Below, piece by piece: positions 7,656-15,663 of a DNA stretch of 18,653 nucleotides; positions within the stretch are counted from its first letter, which is position 1; every line of letters starts with the position of its first letter. The stretch lies in contig DAOVYA010000004.1 in NCBI GenBank assembly GCA_030635865.1, positions 1-18,653 of the forward strand, written 5' to 3'. Position numbers and translations under genes: made by a program. Source of the DNA: Gammaproteobacteria bacterium (GTDB lineage Bacteria > Pseudomonadota > Gammaproteobacteria > UBA9214). The notes beneath the pieces were generated by a model that saw only the letters and a program-made list of their open reading frames with translations, was not told where the DNA came from and ran no database searches.

Positions 7656-8243
7656 CTAATCTAAATACTCAAACAATTTGACGACTTTCTGTACACCACT
7701 CACCTGGCTGGCTTTTCCTGCTGCTGCATCGGCTTCGGCATGGTAGAGCAGGCCCATGAGGTAGACGGTGCCATTTTCGGTAACGACCTTGACGCGTGAC
7801 GGGTCAAAGTCATCCTGCCCCTTTACGCCGAACAGGCTGCCCTTTACCTTGGTCGTGATGAGCGAATCGCTGCTGCGCGTCATCATGGAGTTGGGTGCCG
7901 CTATCGTCATTTCATTGTGCACCAGCCGTACTTTCTCGATTCCCTGGGTGATTGAGCCTGCCTGCTGCCGCAAGGCCTCGGTCGGCGCCTGTCCAACAAG
8001 CAGCACTACGCCATTGATACTGATGATATTGATGTGAATCTGGCTGCTCAGATCTTTCTCCTTGCCTATCGCGGAGCCTGCCTTTAATTCGATGCCCTCG
8101 TCATCGATGTACGTGCCAACCGTGCGCCGGTCATGGGCTATGTTTACGCCGCTGGCCGTGGCACCCCCGACAACGACGGGGGCACAGCCATTCAGCAGGG
8201 TGATCGTGACTAAAACAGTCAATAATGCCTTCAGCGCTTTCAT
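7656..8243 (-). CDS. dolP: Outer-membrane lipoprotein DolP (YraP), two BON domains
   Basis: This 195-residue protein (191 in E. coli) has a lipoprotein signal peptide with lipobox LNGC and Cys20. It keeps the family segment AHDRRTVGTYIDDE and has two BON domains at about residues 46-115 and 125-194. DolP localises to the outer membrane, binds anionic phospholipids at division sites and supports envelope integrity and BAM function. It is the last gene of the minus-strand lpoA-yraN-gmhA-dolP run, the same order as yraM-yraN-diaA-yraP in E. coli, 18 nt after gmhA. An AGGAG site lies about 12 nt upstream of the ATG at 8243, a rather long spacing. Palindrome copy 2 begins just beyond its stop. Confidence 0.92.
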   Translation of the reverse strand: MKALKALLTVLVTITLLNGCAPVVVGGATASGVNIAHDRRTVGTYIDDEGIELKAGSAIGKEKDLSSQIHINIISINGVVLLVGQAPTEALRQQAGSITQGIEKVRLVHNEMTIAAPNSMMTRSSDSLITTKVKGSLFGVKGQDDFDPSRVKVVTENGTVYLMGLLYHAEADAAAGKASQVSGVQKVVKLFEYLD

Positions 8244-8261
8244 TGGTTCGGGTTACTCCTG

Positions 8262-8855
<594 letters not shown>

Positions 8856-9209
8856 TTAGGCTCCAAAGGCATTCCTGATCCACTCGATGCTGTCCATTTT
8901 TCCGCCCATCGATACTACATCAAACCGGCAGGGTTGCTGTGCAATCTCCGGGAACGCCTGTAAGTAATGGTTGGCACAGGCGATCAGTTTTGACTGTTTG
9001 CGCCGGTCGACACTTTCTGCTGCGGATCCGAAATGTGTCTGGCGGCGGTATCGTACCTCAACAAAGACCAGGCTGTCTTTATCCTGCATGACCAGGTCGA
9101 TTTCCCCGCGCCGGGTATGGTAGTTGCGATGCACAATCTGCAGGCCTTGTGCCTGCAGGTAGCGGCAGGCATGCTCCTCGGCATCCTTGCCGGTTTTTAT
9201 CGCACTCAT
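8856..9209 (-). CDS. yraN: YraN family (UPF0102) nuclease-fold protein
   Basis: This 117-residue protein has the UPF0102 layout: GKDAEEHACRYLQAQGLQIV at the N-terminus, GEIDLV (residues 35-40) and FVEVRYR (49-55), then a helical C-terminus. It resembles the Holliday-junction resolvase/restriction endonuclease fold, where the Asp and Glu would bind metal; Arg53 takes the place of the usual catalytic Lys. The biological role of the family is unsettled. Its ATG is 2 nt after the lpoA stop and its stop is 3 nt before gmhA, so it is translated as part of this operon. The start is fixed by that spacing and by the standard N-terminus. Confidence 0.93.
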   Translation of the reverse strand: MSAIKTGKDAEEHACRYLQAQGLQIVHRNYHTRRGEIDLVMQDKDSLVFVEVRYRRQTHFGSAAESVDRRKQSKLIACANHYLQAFPEIAQQPCRFDVVSMGGKMDSIEWIRNAFGA

Positions 9210-9211
9210 GT

Positions 9212-11107
9212 TCAGGGCATGTCGATGTCTGTTGTGGCAACGGGCACCAGCAGCCGTGGCAGTCCCTTCCGGAATTTTGCACAGCGCAGGGTGCGGCTGA
9301 TCTGTCCCTGCCGGTCAACGGAAAGGTTGCCGCTGACGCCGTGGTAGGTACCGAATATGCCGCCGCCAAGCTGGGTCAGGTAGGGGAGTACCCGGTAGGC
9401 ATCGATGCCCAGGGCATAGAGCCGGTTGTAGCGGCTGGCATTTTCGGGCCAGTACTCGTTAATGGCCTGCTTCAGGTGTTCCCAGTTGCTGTTGTGCTCC
9501 AGTGTCCAGGGCATGTCACAAAATATAATGCCGTCCAGGTCAATGTCCCTGTCCTTGTCGGGATGACCTGTAAACACTTGTGATGTTGAATATACAGGGA
9601 CCGTGGATGCGCGATAGAAGCTCAGTTGCGGTCGAATCAGTCGTGCCTGCCTTGGTCCGGCAAGCAGAAACACAAAATCCACATCTTGCCGGCGGCGTGG
9701 TTCGAACTCCACTTTCCCCCCGAGTAACCGGGAAATTTGCTTGTGTCTTGCCTTGCTGCTGTCCAGGTTAAGTGATGCGCTTATGGCCTCGCCATGATCG
9801 GTCTTTGTTGTGTCATAGCGTTGCACCTCCAGGATTACGCCGCCGAGCGTTTGCCATTCCGCTCTAAATGCTTCATAGACGCGCTCACCCCGGTCATTGG
9901 CCGGGATCATGGCGATGCTGCGGTGATGGCCGTCCCGCCAGGCCATTCGGGCCACCTCACGTGCTTCGTCTTCGGGGGGTAGCCCGAACTGGTAGAGTGC
10001 ATCTCTGAACTGTGGCAGTCCCTGGACATGATTCAGCGCGAGAACCGGTACCGGAAGTTGTTCCTGCATGGCAACTGCCCGTACCGCATCTTTGCGCAGC
10101 GGGCCGATGGTAAATTGTGCGCCTTCGGACACGGCCTGCTGATAAGCGGCCAGGGCAGTTTCCGTGGTGCCCCCGGTATCGTACAGGCGCAGTTGCGGCA
10201 GCATGGCTGTGTCGGGAGAATCATAGTAGGCGGCGAAGACTCCGTCACGTATTGCATCGGCTGCACCAGCGAGGTTGCCTGTCAGTGGCAACAACAGCGC
10301 CAGGTGTGCGGGAGGCTGGCCTGCTACCCGCATGGTTCCCAGTAATTTATCGATAAAACTCCGGCTTGCGGGGTGACCGGGATAGCGTTTCTGCCAATAG
10401 GGCGTGACTTCTTTCAGGGCGTCCGGTTGTTGCAGGTACAGTCGCGCCAGTTCTACCAGTTCAATCCAGCCACTGGTCGGGTCGGGAGGGGGTGCGCTGC
10501 GAAGTGTCTGCAGCTCGGTGTCCGTCAGGTTGTTCAAGGCCTCCCATATCAGGAATTCGTTCTTCAGCTGTTTTTCGGGATCAGTCAACAGCGGGTCACG
10601 TAGAATTCTTTCACGTGCGCTTGAGAAAAACTGGTTATTCTGCAGGTAGGCCTCGGCTCGCAGCCGGTATATATCTCCGGCAAAAGGCCCACTCAAGGGG
10701 ACTGACTGCAGGATTGTCAGTGCTGCCTCGGGGTGTTGTTCCCGCACCGCGATCTCGGCCCGGTTGACATCATAATGCTGAAGGTTTAGCGGGTTGAGCC
10801 GGGCGATCGGGAGTGCCTCAAGGATTTCCGTGGCGCCTTGATAGTCAGTGCCGCGAATCAGACTGCCAGCAGCTTGCAACTCAAGGGCATGTTTTTCATT
10901 GGTGGTGGCGCGCGACGCAGCCTCAAGATAAAGCCGCGCAGCACCCTGGTAATCACCCCGGGCTTCAAGTAACTCTGCCTGTTGATACAGGGGGCTCTTG
11001 GCGGCGGGCTCGTAAGGGCCGCTGGTGGTGCAGGCCTGCAACAGGGTAACAAGCAGAAACAGGGTCAGGACAGTTCTGCTCGCAGTCAGGCGTGTAGGTA
11101 CAGGCAT
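9212..11107 (-). CDS. lpoA: Penicillin-binding protein activator LpoA
   Basis: This 631-residue lipoprotein has a signal peptide with lipobox LQAC and Cys26, an N-terminal helical TPR-like domain (about residues 35-255), and a C-terminal periplasmic-binding-protein type I fold starting near HLALLLPLTGNLAGAADAIRDG (about residue 268). LpoA reaches from the outer membrane through the peptidoglycan to activate the class A synthase PBP1A. E. coli LpoA has 678 residues and H. influenzae 575, so the length fits. It is the first gene of the lpoA-yraN-gmhA-dolP operon and diverges from rsmI across a gap of about 120 bp, as yraM and yraL do in E. coli. No clear Shine-Dalgarno precedes the ATG, but the signal peptide requires a start about here. 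Confidence 0.95.
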   Translation of the reverse strand: MPVPTRLTASRTVLTLFLLVTLLQACTTSGPYEPAAKSPLYQQAELLEARGDYQGAARLYLEAASRATTNEKHALELQAAGSLIRGTDYQGATEILEALPIARLNPLNLQHYDVNRAEIAVREQHPEAALTILQSVPLSGPFAGDIYRLRAEAYLQNNQFFSSARERILRDPLLTDPEKQLKNEFLIWEALNNLTDTELQTLRSAPPPDPTSGWIELVELARLYLQQPDALKEVTPYWQKRYPGHPASRSFIDKLLGTMRVAGQPPAHLALLLPLTGNLAGAADAIRDGVFAAYYDSPDTAMLPQLRLYDTGGTTETALAAYQQAVSEGAQFTIGPLRKDAVRAVAMQEQLPVPVLALNHVQGLPQFRDALYQFGLPPEDEAREVARMAWRDGHHRSIAMIPANDRGERVYEAFRAEWQTLGGVILEVQRYDTTKTDHGEAISASLNLDSSKARHKQISRLLGGKVEFEPRRRQDVDFVFLLAGPRQARLIRPQLSFYRASTVPVYSTSQVFTGHPDKDRDIDLDGIIFCDMPWTLEHNSNWEHLKQAINEYWPENASRYNRLYALGIDAYRVLPYLTQLGGGIFGTYHGVSGNLSVDRQGQISRTLRCAKFRKGLPRLLVPVATTDIDMP

Positions 11108-11141
11108 CGGGTGGCAGGACAGTGTCGGGTAGTCAATAAGT

Positions 11142-11159
11142 AGTCAGAAGCCACTGACT
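11142..11159. promoter_or_regulatory. Inverted repeat in the divergent lpoA-rsmI gap
   Basis: AGTCAG (11142-11147) and CTGACT (11154-11159) are exact reverse complements separated by 6 nt, with a further AGTCA at 11131-11135. Its position in the shared control region allows an operator, but six-bp arms are weak evidence. I could not place convincing -35/-10 boxes for either gene here. Confidence 0.3.
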
Positions 11160-11229
11160 CTACTGAAAAGCCGTTACCGCGTCCACCATCTAACCCTGTG
11201 GGTGAAGAATTTTGCTAGGATTCGTGCCC

Positions 11230-12084
11230 ATGGATATGAGCCGCAAGAAGTCCGGAGTGCTGTATGTCGTGGCAACACCGATCGGGAACCTGGATGATAT
11301 CTCTCTGCGGGCGCTGGAGGTACTGAAGGCCGTCTCGCTGATCGCTGCAGAAGACACCCGGCACAGCCGGAAACTGCTGGCGCACTACGGGATTGCTGGA
11401 CGCATGTTTGCCTTGCATGAACATAATGAGCAGAAAGTGACCGATAAGCTGCTGAAAACGCTGCTGGGTGGCGATGATGTCGCACTGGTCTCTGACGCCG
11501 GTACACCATTGGTCAGTGATCCAGGGTTTTACCTGGTACGCGCTGCACGCCAGGCCGGTATCCGGGTTGCTCCACTGCCGGGGCCGAGCGCGTGTATTGC
11601 CGCACTGTCAGTTGCCGGCTTGCCAACAGACCGCTTCGTGTTCGAGGGGTTTCTGCCGGTACGTGCGGCGGCACGCAGCCAGCGCTTGCGTGAACTGGCA
11701 ACCGAGATGCGCACACTGGTGTTTTATGAGTCCAGCCACCGCATCTGTGAGTGTTTGACAGACATGGCTGAATGCATGGGCAGTGACCGGCAGGCAACGG
11801 TTGCAAGGGAGCTGACCAAGACCTTTGAAACCATCAGGGACGGCACTCTTGCCGAGCTTGTTGACTGGGTGCAGGCAGATAGTAACCAGCAAAAAGGGGA
11901 ATTTGTCGTGGTTCTGCAGGGGGCGCCTGCCCGCGATTCAGATATCGACGAGGCCACTGAACAGGCGTTAACCGTGCTTATTGCCGAGTTGCCGCTCAAG
12001 CAGGCGGCATCACTGGCAGCGAAAATCACCGGCCTGCCGAAAAACCGCTTATACGAAGCAGGGCTGGTTATTAAAGGAAAATAA
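11230..12084 (+). CDS. rsmI: 16S rRNA (cytidine(1402)-2'-O)-methyltransferase RsmI
   Basis: The ATG at 11230 (AGGA at 11217-11220, 9 nt upstream) gives 284 residues; E. coli RsmI has 286. An in-frame TTG at 11212 and a second ATG at 11236 are less likely starts. The tetrapyrrole-methylase fold is marked by VVATPIGNLDDISLRALEVL, AAEDTRHSRKLL, LVSDAGTPLVSDPG and PLPGPSACIAALSVAGLPTD, followed by the C-terminal KNRLY segment. The enzyme uses SAM to methylate the 2'-OH of C1402 in the ribosomal P site, together with RsmH. It diverges from lpoA, the conserved arrangement. Its TAA is 5 nt before palindrome copy 3, which separates it from convergent queG. Confidence 0.96.
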   Translation: MDMSRKKSGVLYVVATPIGNLDDISLRALEVLKAVSLIAAEDTRHSRKLLAHYGIAGRMFALHEHNEQKVTDKLLKTLLGGDDVALVSDAGTPLVSDPGFYLVRAARQAGIRVAPLPGPSACIAALSVAGLPTDRFVFEGFLPVRAAARSQRLRELATEMRTLVFYESSHRICECLTDMAECMGSDRQATVARELTKTFETIRDGTLAELVDWVQADSNQQKGEFVVVLQGAPARDSDIDEATEQALTVLIAELPLKQAASLAAKITGLPKNRLYEAGLVIKGK

Positions 12085-12089
12085 CACCC

Positions 12090-12218
12090 GTCATTGCGAG
12101 CGTAGCGCGGCAATCTCGCTAATCTGGCAGCGGACTTGACGAGATTGCCGCGTCGCTACGCTCCTCGCAATGACGGGATGGGTGAGTCGCAATGATGAAG
12201 GAATGTAGTCGCAACGAC
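12090..12218 (+). repeat. Palindromic repeat copy 3 with two 22-bp-spaced outer octamers
   Basis: The main palindrome is 12090-12174: a 28-nt left arm (12090-12117), a 23-nt core with CTGGCAGCGG, and a 34-nt right arm (12141-12174). All 28 left-arm bases pair, leaving the two 3-nt bulges on the right (12151-12153 and 12161-12163). Decaying copies of the right-end octamer follow at exact 22-bp steps: GCAATGAC 12167, GCAATGAT 12189, GCAACGAC 12211. It fills the gap between convergent rsmI and queG and could terminate both. Confidence 0.9.
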
Positions 12219-12227
12219 AGAGGCGGC

Positions 12228-13310
12228 TTATTCCCGAATATGCTGTCTTAACGCCCATTCAACATGTTCACGCACCAGTTCGGAGGCATGGTCTCTTCGA
12301 GTTTTCAACGCAGTGACCACCTGCTCCGTGGTTGGTGCGTTACCCAGACCCACGGCAATGTTCCGCAACCAGCATTCATGGCCGATGCGGTAGATAGCAC
12401 TGCCCTGTGTATAACGTTCAAAGTCTTCCTGCTCCCATTGGAACAGCCGTACCAGGCTGTTGGCGTCAAGCGCATGGCGGGGGTGGAAATCGGTTTCGCA
12501 GGTGGGGCTTGAGAAGCGGTTCCAGGGGCAAACCAGTTGGCAATCATCACAACCATAGACCCGGTTTCCAATCAGCGGGCGCAACTCCTCGGGTATTGAG
12601 CCACGCAACTCGATGGTGAGGTAGGAAATGCACAGGCGCGCATCGAGCTTGTAGGGCGCAACAATGGCCCGGGTCGGACAGACATCGATGCAGGCGTGAC
12701 AGGTGCCGCAGTGGTTCACGGCGCCTGTGTCGGTTGGTAATGGCAGGTTGGTGTACAGTTCGCCAATGAAAAACCAGGAACCTGCGTGTTCATTGATGAG
12801 GTTGGTGTGTTTCCCGATCCAGCCGAGTCCTGCATTTTGCGCCAGCGCCTTTTCAAGTACCGGTGCACTGTCTGAAAAAACACGGTAACCGAACGGGCCG
12901 GTCTGTGCTTCAATCCTGTCAGCCAGTTTTTGCAGTCGTTTGCGGAGTACCTTGTGATAGTCACGGCCCAGGGCATAACGGGACAGGTAGGCCAGTGCAG
13001 GGTCCTGCAGGACAGTGTCGGCTGGCTGAGCATCCGCTGGCCAGTAATCCATGCGCACGGAAATTATCCGGATCGTACCGGGCACCAGCTCGCCCGGACG
13101 GCTGCGGCGGGTGCCATGGCGCTCCATGTAATGCATCTCGCCATGGTTACCCGCCTTTAACCATTGCAATAAATGCGCTTCGTCTTCTGCAAGTTCCGTG
13201 TCAGAAATGCCAAGTTGCTGGAATCCGAGCTCCATTCCCCAGCGTTTAATAGATTGCGCCAGCGCCTGGTAATCCAGCCTGGAGTCGGGTTGTCCGGGTT
13301 GCTCGCTCAT
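12228..13310 (-). CDS. queG: Epoxyqueuosine reductase QueG
   Basis: This 360-residue enzyme performs the last step of queuosine synthesis, reducing epoxyqueuosine to queuosine in tRNA with a cobalamin and two [4Fe-4S] clusters (379 residues in E. coli). It has the N-terminal DUF1730 domain, the segment FSDSAPVLEKALAQNAGLGWIGKHTN with probable proton-donor Asp147, and ferredoxin-like cysteine motifs CGTCHACIDVCP (Cys201, 204, 207, 211) and GCDDCQLVCPWN (Cys254, 257, 261). A HEAT-like helical C-terminus follows. It diverges from nnr, as in E. coli and Pseudomonas. No Shine-Dalgarno precedes the ATG at 13310, and a -10-like box lies only about 10 nt upstream, so its mRNA may be almost leaderless. 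Confidence 0.96.
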   Translation of the reverse strand: MSEQPGQPDSRLDYQALAQSIKRWGMELGFQQLGISDTELAEDEAHLLQWLKAGNHGEMHYMERHGTRRSRPGELVPGTIRIISVRMDYWPADAQPADTVLQDPALAYLSRYALGRDYHKVLRKRLQKLADRIEAQTGPFGYRVFSDSAPVLEKALAQNAGLGWIGKHTNLINEHAGSWFFIGELYTNLPLPTDTGAVNHCGTCHACIDVCPTRAIVAPYKLDARLCISYLTIELRGSIPEELRPLIGNRVYGCDDCQLVCPWNRFSSPTCETDFHPRHALDANSLVRLFQWEQEDFERYTQGSAIYRIGHECWLRNIAVGLGNAPTTEQVVTALKTRRDHASELVREHVEWALRQHIRE

Positions 13311-13320
13311 GCAGTACTGG

Positions 13321-13349
13321 ATTTTAGCGTGTGCTTCACGGTATGTTGA
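13321..13349 (-). promoter_or_regulatory. Candidate sigma-70 promoter for queG
   Basis: On the minus strand TCAACA (13349-13344) and TAAAAT (13326-13321) are separated by 17 nt, matching 4/6 and 5/6 consensus positions. Transcription would start only a few nt before the ATG at 13310. Confidence 0.35.
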
Positions 13350-13362
13350 GCCTGGATATTAA
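13335..13362 (+). promoter_or_regulatory. Candidate sigma-70 promoter for nnr-tsaE
   Basis: TTCACG (13335-13340) and TATTAA (13357-13362) are 16 nt apart and each match four of six consensus bases. They lie 26 nt before the nnr ATG and overlap the proposed queG promoter, so the two could interfere. Confidence 0.3.
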
Positions 13363-13388
13363 CAGAATACACGTATTTTAAAGGGCTG

Positions 13389-14897
13389 ATGAACATCAAT
13401 TACTCTGAGCCGCAGGCAGTTCCCCTGTACACGGCTGAACAGGTTCGCGAGCTGGACCGGCTGGCCATTCAGGAGGCCGGTATCCCGGGCTACACCCTGA
13501 TGACGCGCGCGGGTGAGGCCTGTTGGGTATGCCTGTGCGCACGTTGGCCGACGGCGCGCTGCATCGTTGTGCTTTGCGGTACCGGAAATAATGGCGGTGA
13601 TGGTTTTGTAGTGGCCCGGCTTGCGCTGGCTGCCGGTTTACAGGTGCGCGTGCTGCAAATCGGTGCTGCAGACAGGATCAGGGGAGATGCACTGACGGCG
13701 CGTACGGACTATGTCGAGGCCAATGGAGCGATAGCACCATTCTCGGCGGACGCCCTGGCGGGTGCCGATGTCATTATCGATGCGATGCTGGGTACCGGTC
13801 TGCAACATTTGCTGGAAGGCGCCTGGCATGATGCGGTTGTGGCGATCAATACCTCGGGAGTCCCGGTACTGGCCATCGATATTCCCAGTGGCTTGCATGC
13901 CGATAGCGGGTCGGTCATGGGTGTTGCCGTCCGTGCAGTGGAAACCGTCACCCTTATAGGGCGCAAACGCGGTCTTTATACGGGGCAGGGAAAGGTCCAT
14001 GCCGGTACGGTCAGCTTTGCAGAGCTCGGTGTGCCAGCCTCTGTTTACAAGCAGTGTGCTGCAGGCTGCGAGCTCGTCGATCAGCCACCGCTTGGGCGGC
14101 TTGCCGCTCCACGGCCACGTAACGCACACAAGGGGGATTTTGGCCATGTACTGGTGCTGGGCGGCGACCGGGGCATGGCGGGTGCTGTGCGACTGGCCGG
14201 TGAGGCGGCATTGCGTACCGGTGCCGGGCTGGTCAGTCTGGCAACGCGCGCAGAGCATGCGGCTGTCCTTGCAGCTGCCTGCCCGGAACTGATGGCCCAC
14301 GCGGTTACCGGTCCGCTGGAATTAAAGGACTTGATGCAGAAGGCCACGGTTGTCATTGCAGGTCCGGGGCTGGGGCAATCGGCATGGGCACAGTCCCTGC
14401 TGCCCGTGGTGCTGGAATCACGGCTCCCGCAGGTGCTGGATGCCGATGCGTTGAACCTGCTGGCGAAGGATCCTTTGCGCTGTGATAACTGTGTACTGAC
14501 GCCGCACCCGGGTGAGGCGGGGCGTTTGCTGCGACAGTCGACCGCGGAGATACAGGCCGATCGTTTTGCTGCAGTAACGGCTATTAATCAGCAATACGGT
14601 GGGATTGTCGTGTTAAAAGGTGCCGGTACGATTATCAACACCGCTAACCGTGTGCTATCGGTTTGCAAGAACGGTAATCCCGGCATGGCAACCGCGGGGA
14701 TGGGGGACGTATTAAGCGGCGTGATTGCCGGACTGATAGCGCAGGGTATGCCGATAGCCGAGGCAGTCGTGGCGGGGGTATGCGTACATGCCAGTGCCGG
14801 AGACCGCGCGGCATCGCATGGTGAGCGTGGCATGACGGCAGGCGATGTTATTAAGGAAATACGCGGCCTCGTGAATCCTGCAGGGGTGCTTGTGTGA
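13389..14897 (+). CDS. nnr: Bifunctional NAD(P)H-hydrate epimerase / ADP-dependent NAD(P)H-hydrate dehydratase
   Basis: This 502-residue fusion (515 in E. coli YjeF) repairs hydrated NADH and NADPH. The N-terminal epimerase (about 1-215) interconverts R- and S-hydrates and shows GNNGGDG (residues 66-72), DAMLGTGL and DIPSGLHADSG. The C-terminal dehydratase (about 225-500) removes water from the S form using ADP and shows NAHKGDFGHVLVLGGDRGMAGA, GPGLG, DADALNLL, TPHPGEAGRLL and GMGDVLSG with catalytic Asp440. The AAGGG ribosome site is only 3 nt from the ATG, which may reduce translation. It is first in an nnr-tsaE-amiB-mutL run and overlaps tsaE by 4 nt (GTGA). Confidence 0.96.
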   Translation: MNINYSEPQAVPLYTAEQVRELDRLAIQEAGIPGYTLMTRAGEACWVCLCARWPTARCIVVLCGTGNNGGDGFVVARLALAAGLQVRVLQIGAADRIRGDALTARTDYVEANGAIAPFSADALAGADVIIDAMLGTGLQHLLEGAWHDAVVAINTSGVPVLAIDIPSGLHADSGSVMGVAVRAVETVTLIGRKRGLYTGQGKVHAGTVSFAELGVPASVYKQCAAGCELVDQPPLGRLAAPRPRNAHKGDFGHVLVLGGDRGMAGAVRLAGEAALRTGAGLVSLATRAEHAAVLAAACPELMAHAVTGPLELKDLMQKATVVIAGPGLGQSAWAQSLLPVVLESRLPQVLDADALNLLAKDPLRCDNCVLTPHPGEAGRLLRQSTAEIQADRFAAVTAINQQYGGIVVLKGAGTIINTANRVLSVCKNGNPGMATAGMGDVLSGVIAGLIAQGMPIAEAVVAGVCVHASAGDRAASHGERGMTAGDVIKEIRGLVNPAGVLV

Positions 14898-15346
14898 TAA
14901 TGGATATCCCGGATGCCACTGCGATGGAGGCCCTGGGTGCGCAGCTTGCGCAAGCGTGTACAGCGGGCATTATCTACCTAAAGGGTGAACTGGGTGCCGG
15001 TAAAACAACCCTGGCTCGTGGTTTCCTGCGTGCGCTGGGGCACGAAGGCAGGGTCAGGAGCCCGACTTACACCCTGGTAGAGCCATACCCGTTTGATTCC
15101 GGGACGGTCTATCATCTCGACCTGTACCGGCTCTCCGATGCCCGGGAGCTTGAAGACCTGGGTCTGCGTGACCTGCTTGCAGAGCAGGCGCTGCTACTGG
15201 TGGAGTGGCCGGAGCGGGGCAGCGGGGTCCTCCCGGCTGCCGATTTGCTGGTCACCATTGAGCACCGGGACGAAGGTCGCCGGGTAACGCTGGAGGCGGC
15301 AACCGCGACGGGTCAGCATCTTGTAAGCCAGATACAATCCACATAA
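14894..15346 (+). CDS. tsaE: tRNA t6A37 biosynthesis ATPase TsaE
   Basis: This 150-residue protein (153 in E. coli) is the small P-loop ATPase that works with TsaB and TsaD to form N6-threonylcarbamoyladenosine at tRNA position 37. It shows the Walker A GELGAGKTT (residues 31-39), VRSPTYTLVEPY, HLDLYRL and LVEWPERG. The GTG at 14894 is preferred: it overlaps the nnr stop (GTGA) and has AGGGG 7 nt upstream (14882-14886), whereas the ATG at 14900 is 13 nt from that site. The next gene is 317 bp away, so it probably ends the nnr-tsaE transcription unit. Confidence 0.95.
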   Translation: MIMDIPDATAMEALGAQLAQACTAGIIYLKGELGAGKTTLARGFLRALGHEGRVRSPTYTLVEPYPFDSGTVYHLDLYRLSDARELEDLGLRDLLAEQALLLVEWPERGSGVLPAADLLVTIEHRDEGRRVTLEAATATGQHLVSQIQST

Positions 15347-15424
15347 TCCCATGTTGTTAATTCAGCTATCTGGTTCTTTTCTATCCAAAAAGAAAAACTC
15401 GCACCAATGGGTCGAATCCGTTCG

Positions 15425-15485
15425 TTGTAGGACCGGCGCCCCGCCGGGAACGGTAAGAATTCCCCGCGAGGCGCGGGTCCTGCGA
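15425..15485. repeat. REP-like GC-rich hairpin
   Basis: Two 24-nt arms, 15425-15448 (starting TTGTAGGACC) and 15462-15485 (ending GGTCCTGCGA), match at 19 of 24 positions as reverse complements, with some mismatches being G-T wobbles. The loop is 13 nt. The form recalls the TGTAGGAGC...GCTCCTACA class of extragenic palindromes in Gammaproteobacteria. It may end tsaE transcription. It is unrelated in sequence to the GTCATTGC palindromes. Confidence 0.65.
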
Positions 15486-15593
15486 TGAGAAGTGAGCATT
15501 GGCGCCTCTGCGAGAGAAAATACAGTATTTATAGCGGAAACTAGATTGTTGTGCAGGTATGAGTCCTATCTCAACGAGTTTAAAGGATATTTG

Positions 15594-15623
15594 TTGCAAT
15601 CTGTCACAGATTGTGGGTATATT
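15594..15623 (+). promoter_or_regulatory. Candidate amiB promoter with operator-like palindrome in the spacer
   Basis: TTGCAA (15594-15599) and TATATT (15618-15623) are 18 nt apart, each close to sigma-70 consensus. AATCTG-TCA-CAGATT (15598-15612) is a perfect 6-bp-arm palindrome lying between the boxes, where a bound repressor would block RNA polymerase. Activity and regulator are unknown. Confidence 0.4.
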
Positions 15624-15650
15624 CTGCCCAATCCTTGGGGGGAACCGGGT

Positions 15651-15656
15651 GAGGGG
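15651..15656 (+). promoter_or_regulatory. Ribosome binding site deciding the amiB start
   Basis: GAGGGG lies 7 nt before the ATG at 15664, which opens a canonical signal peptide. This selects 15664 over the in-frame ATG at 15559. Confidence 0.65.
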
Positions 15657-15663
15657 CATTCGA

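Larger units (their letters stand above)
15347..15663. other. 317-bp gap between tsaE and amiB
   Basis: No gene is supported here. The gap holds a REP-like hairpin (15425-15485), a 13-bp palindrome AAATAC-A-GTATTT (15518-15530), a candidate amiB promoter with an internal palindrome (15594-15623) and the amiB ribosome site (15651-15656). The amiB frame stays open back to an ATG at 15559, but those 35 codons encode no signal peptide and precede a good one. Confidence 0.6.

Noticed and set aside
12167..12218. CRISPR-like spaced repeats beside copy 3
   Set aside because: Repeats are only 8 nt with about 14-nt spacers, decay quickly, and belong to the ends of a palindrome; no cas genes are nearby.
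13638..14300. A 220-codon minus-strand open frame inside nnr
   Set aside because: Antisense to a complete Nnr protein, with no recognisable motif or ribosome site.
15559..15663. A 35-codon N-terminal extension of AmiB from an upstream ATG
   Set aside because: The extension has no signal-peptide character, and a better ribosome site and canonical signal peptide begin at 15664.
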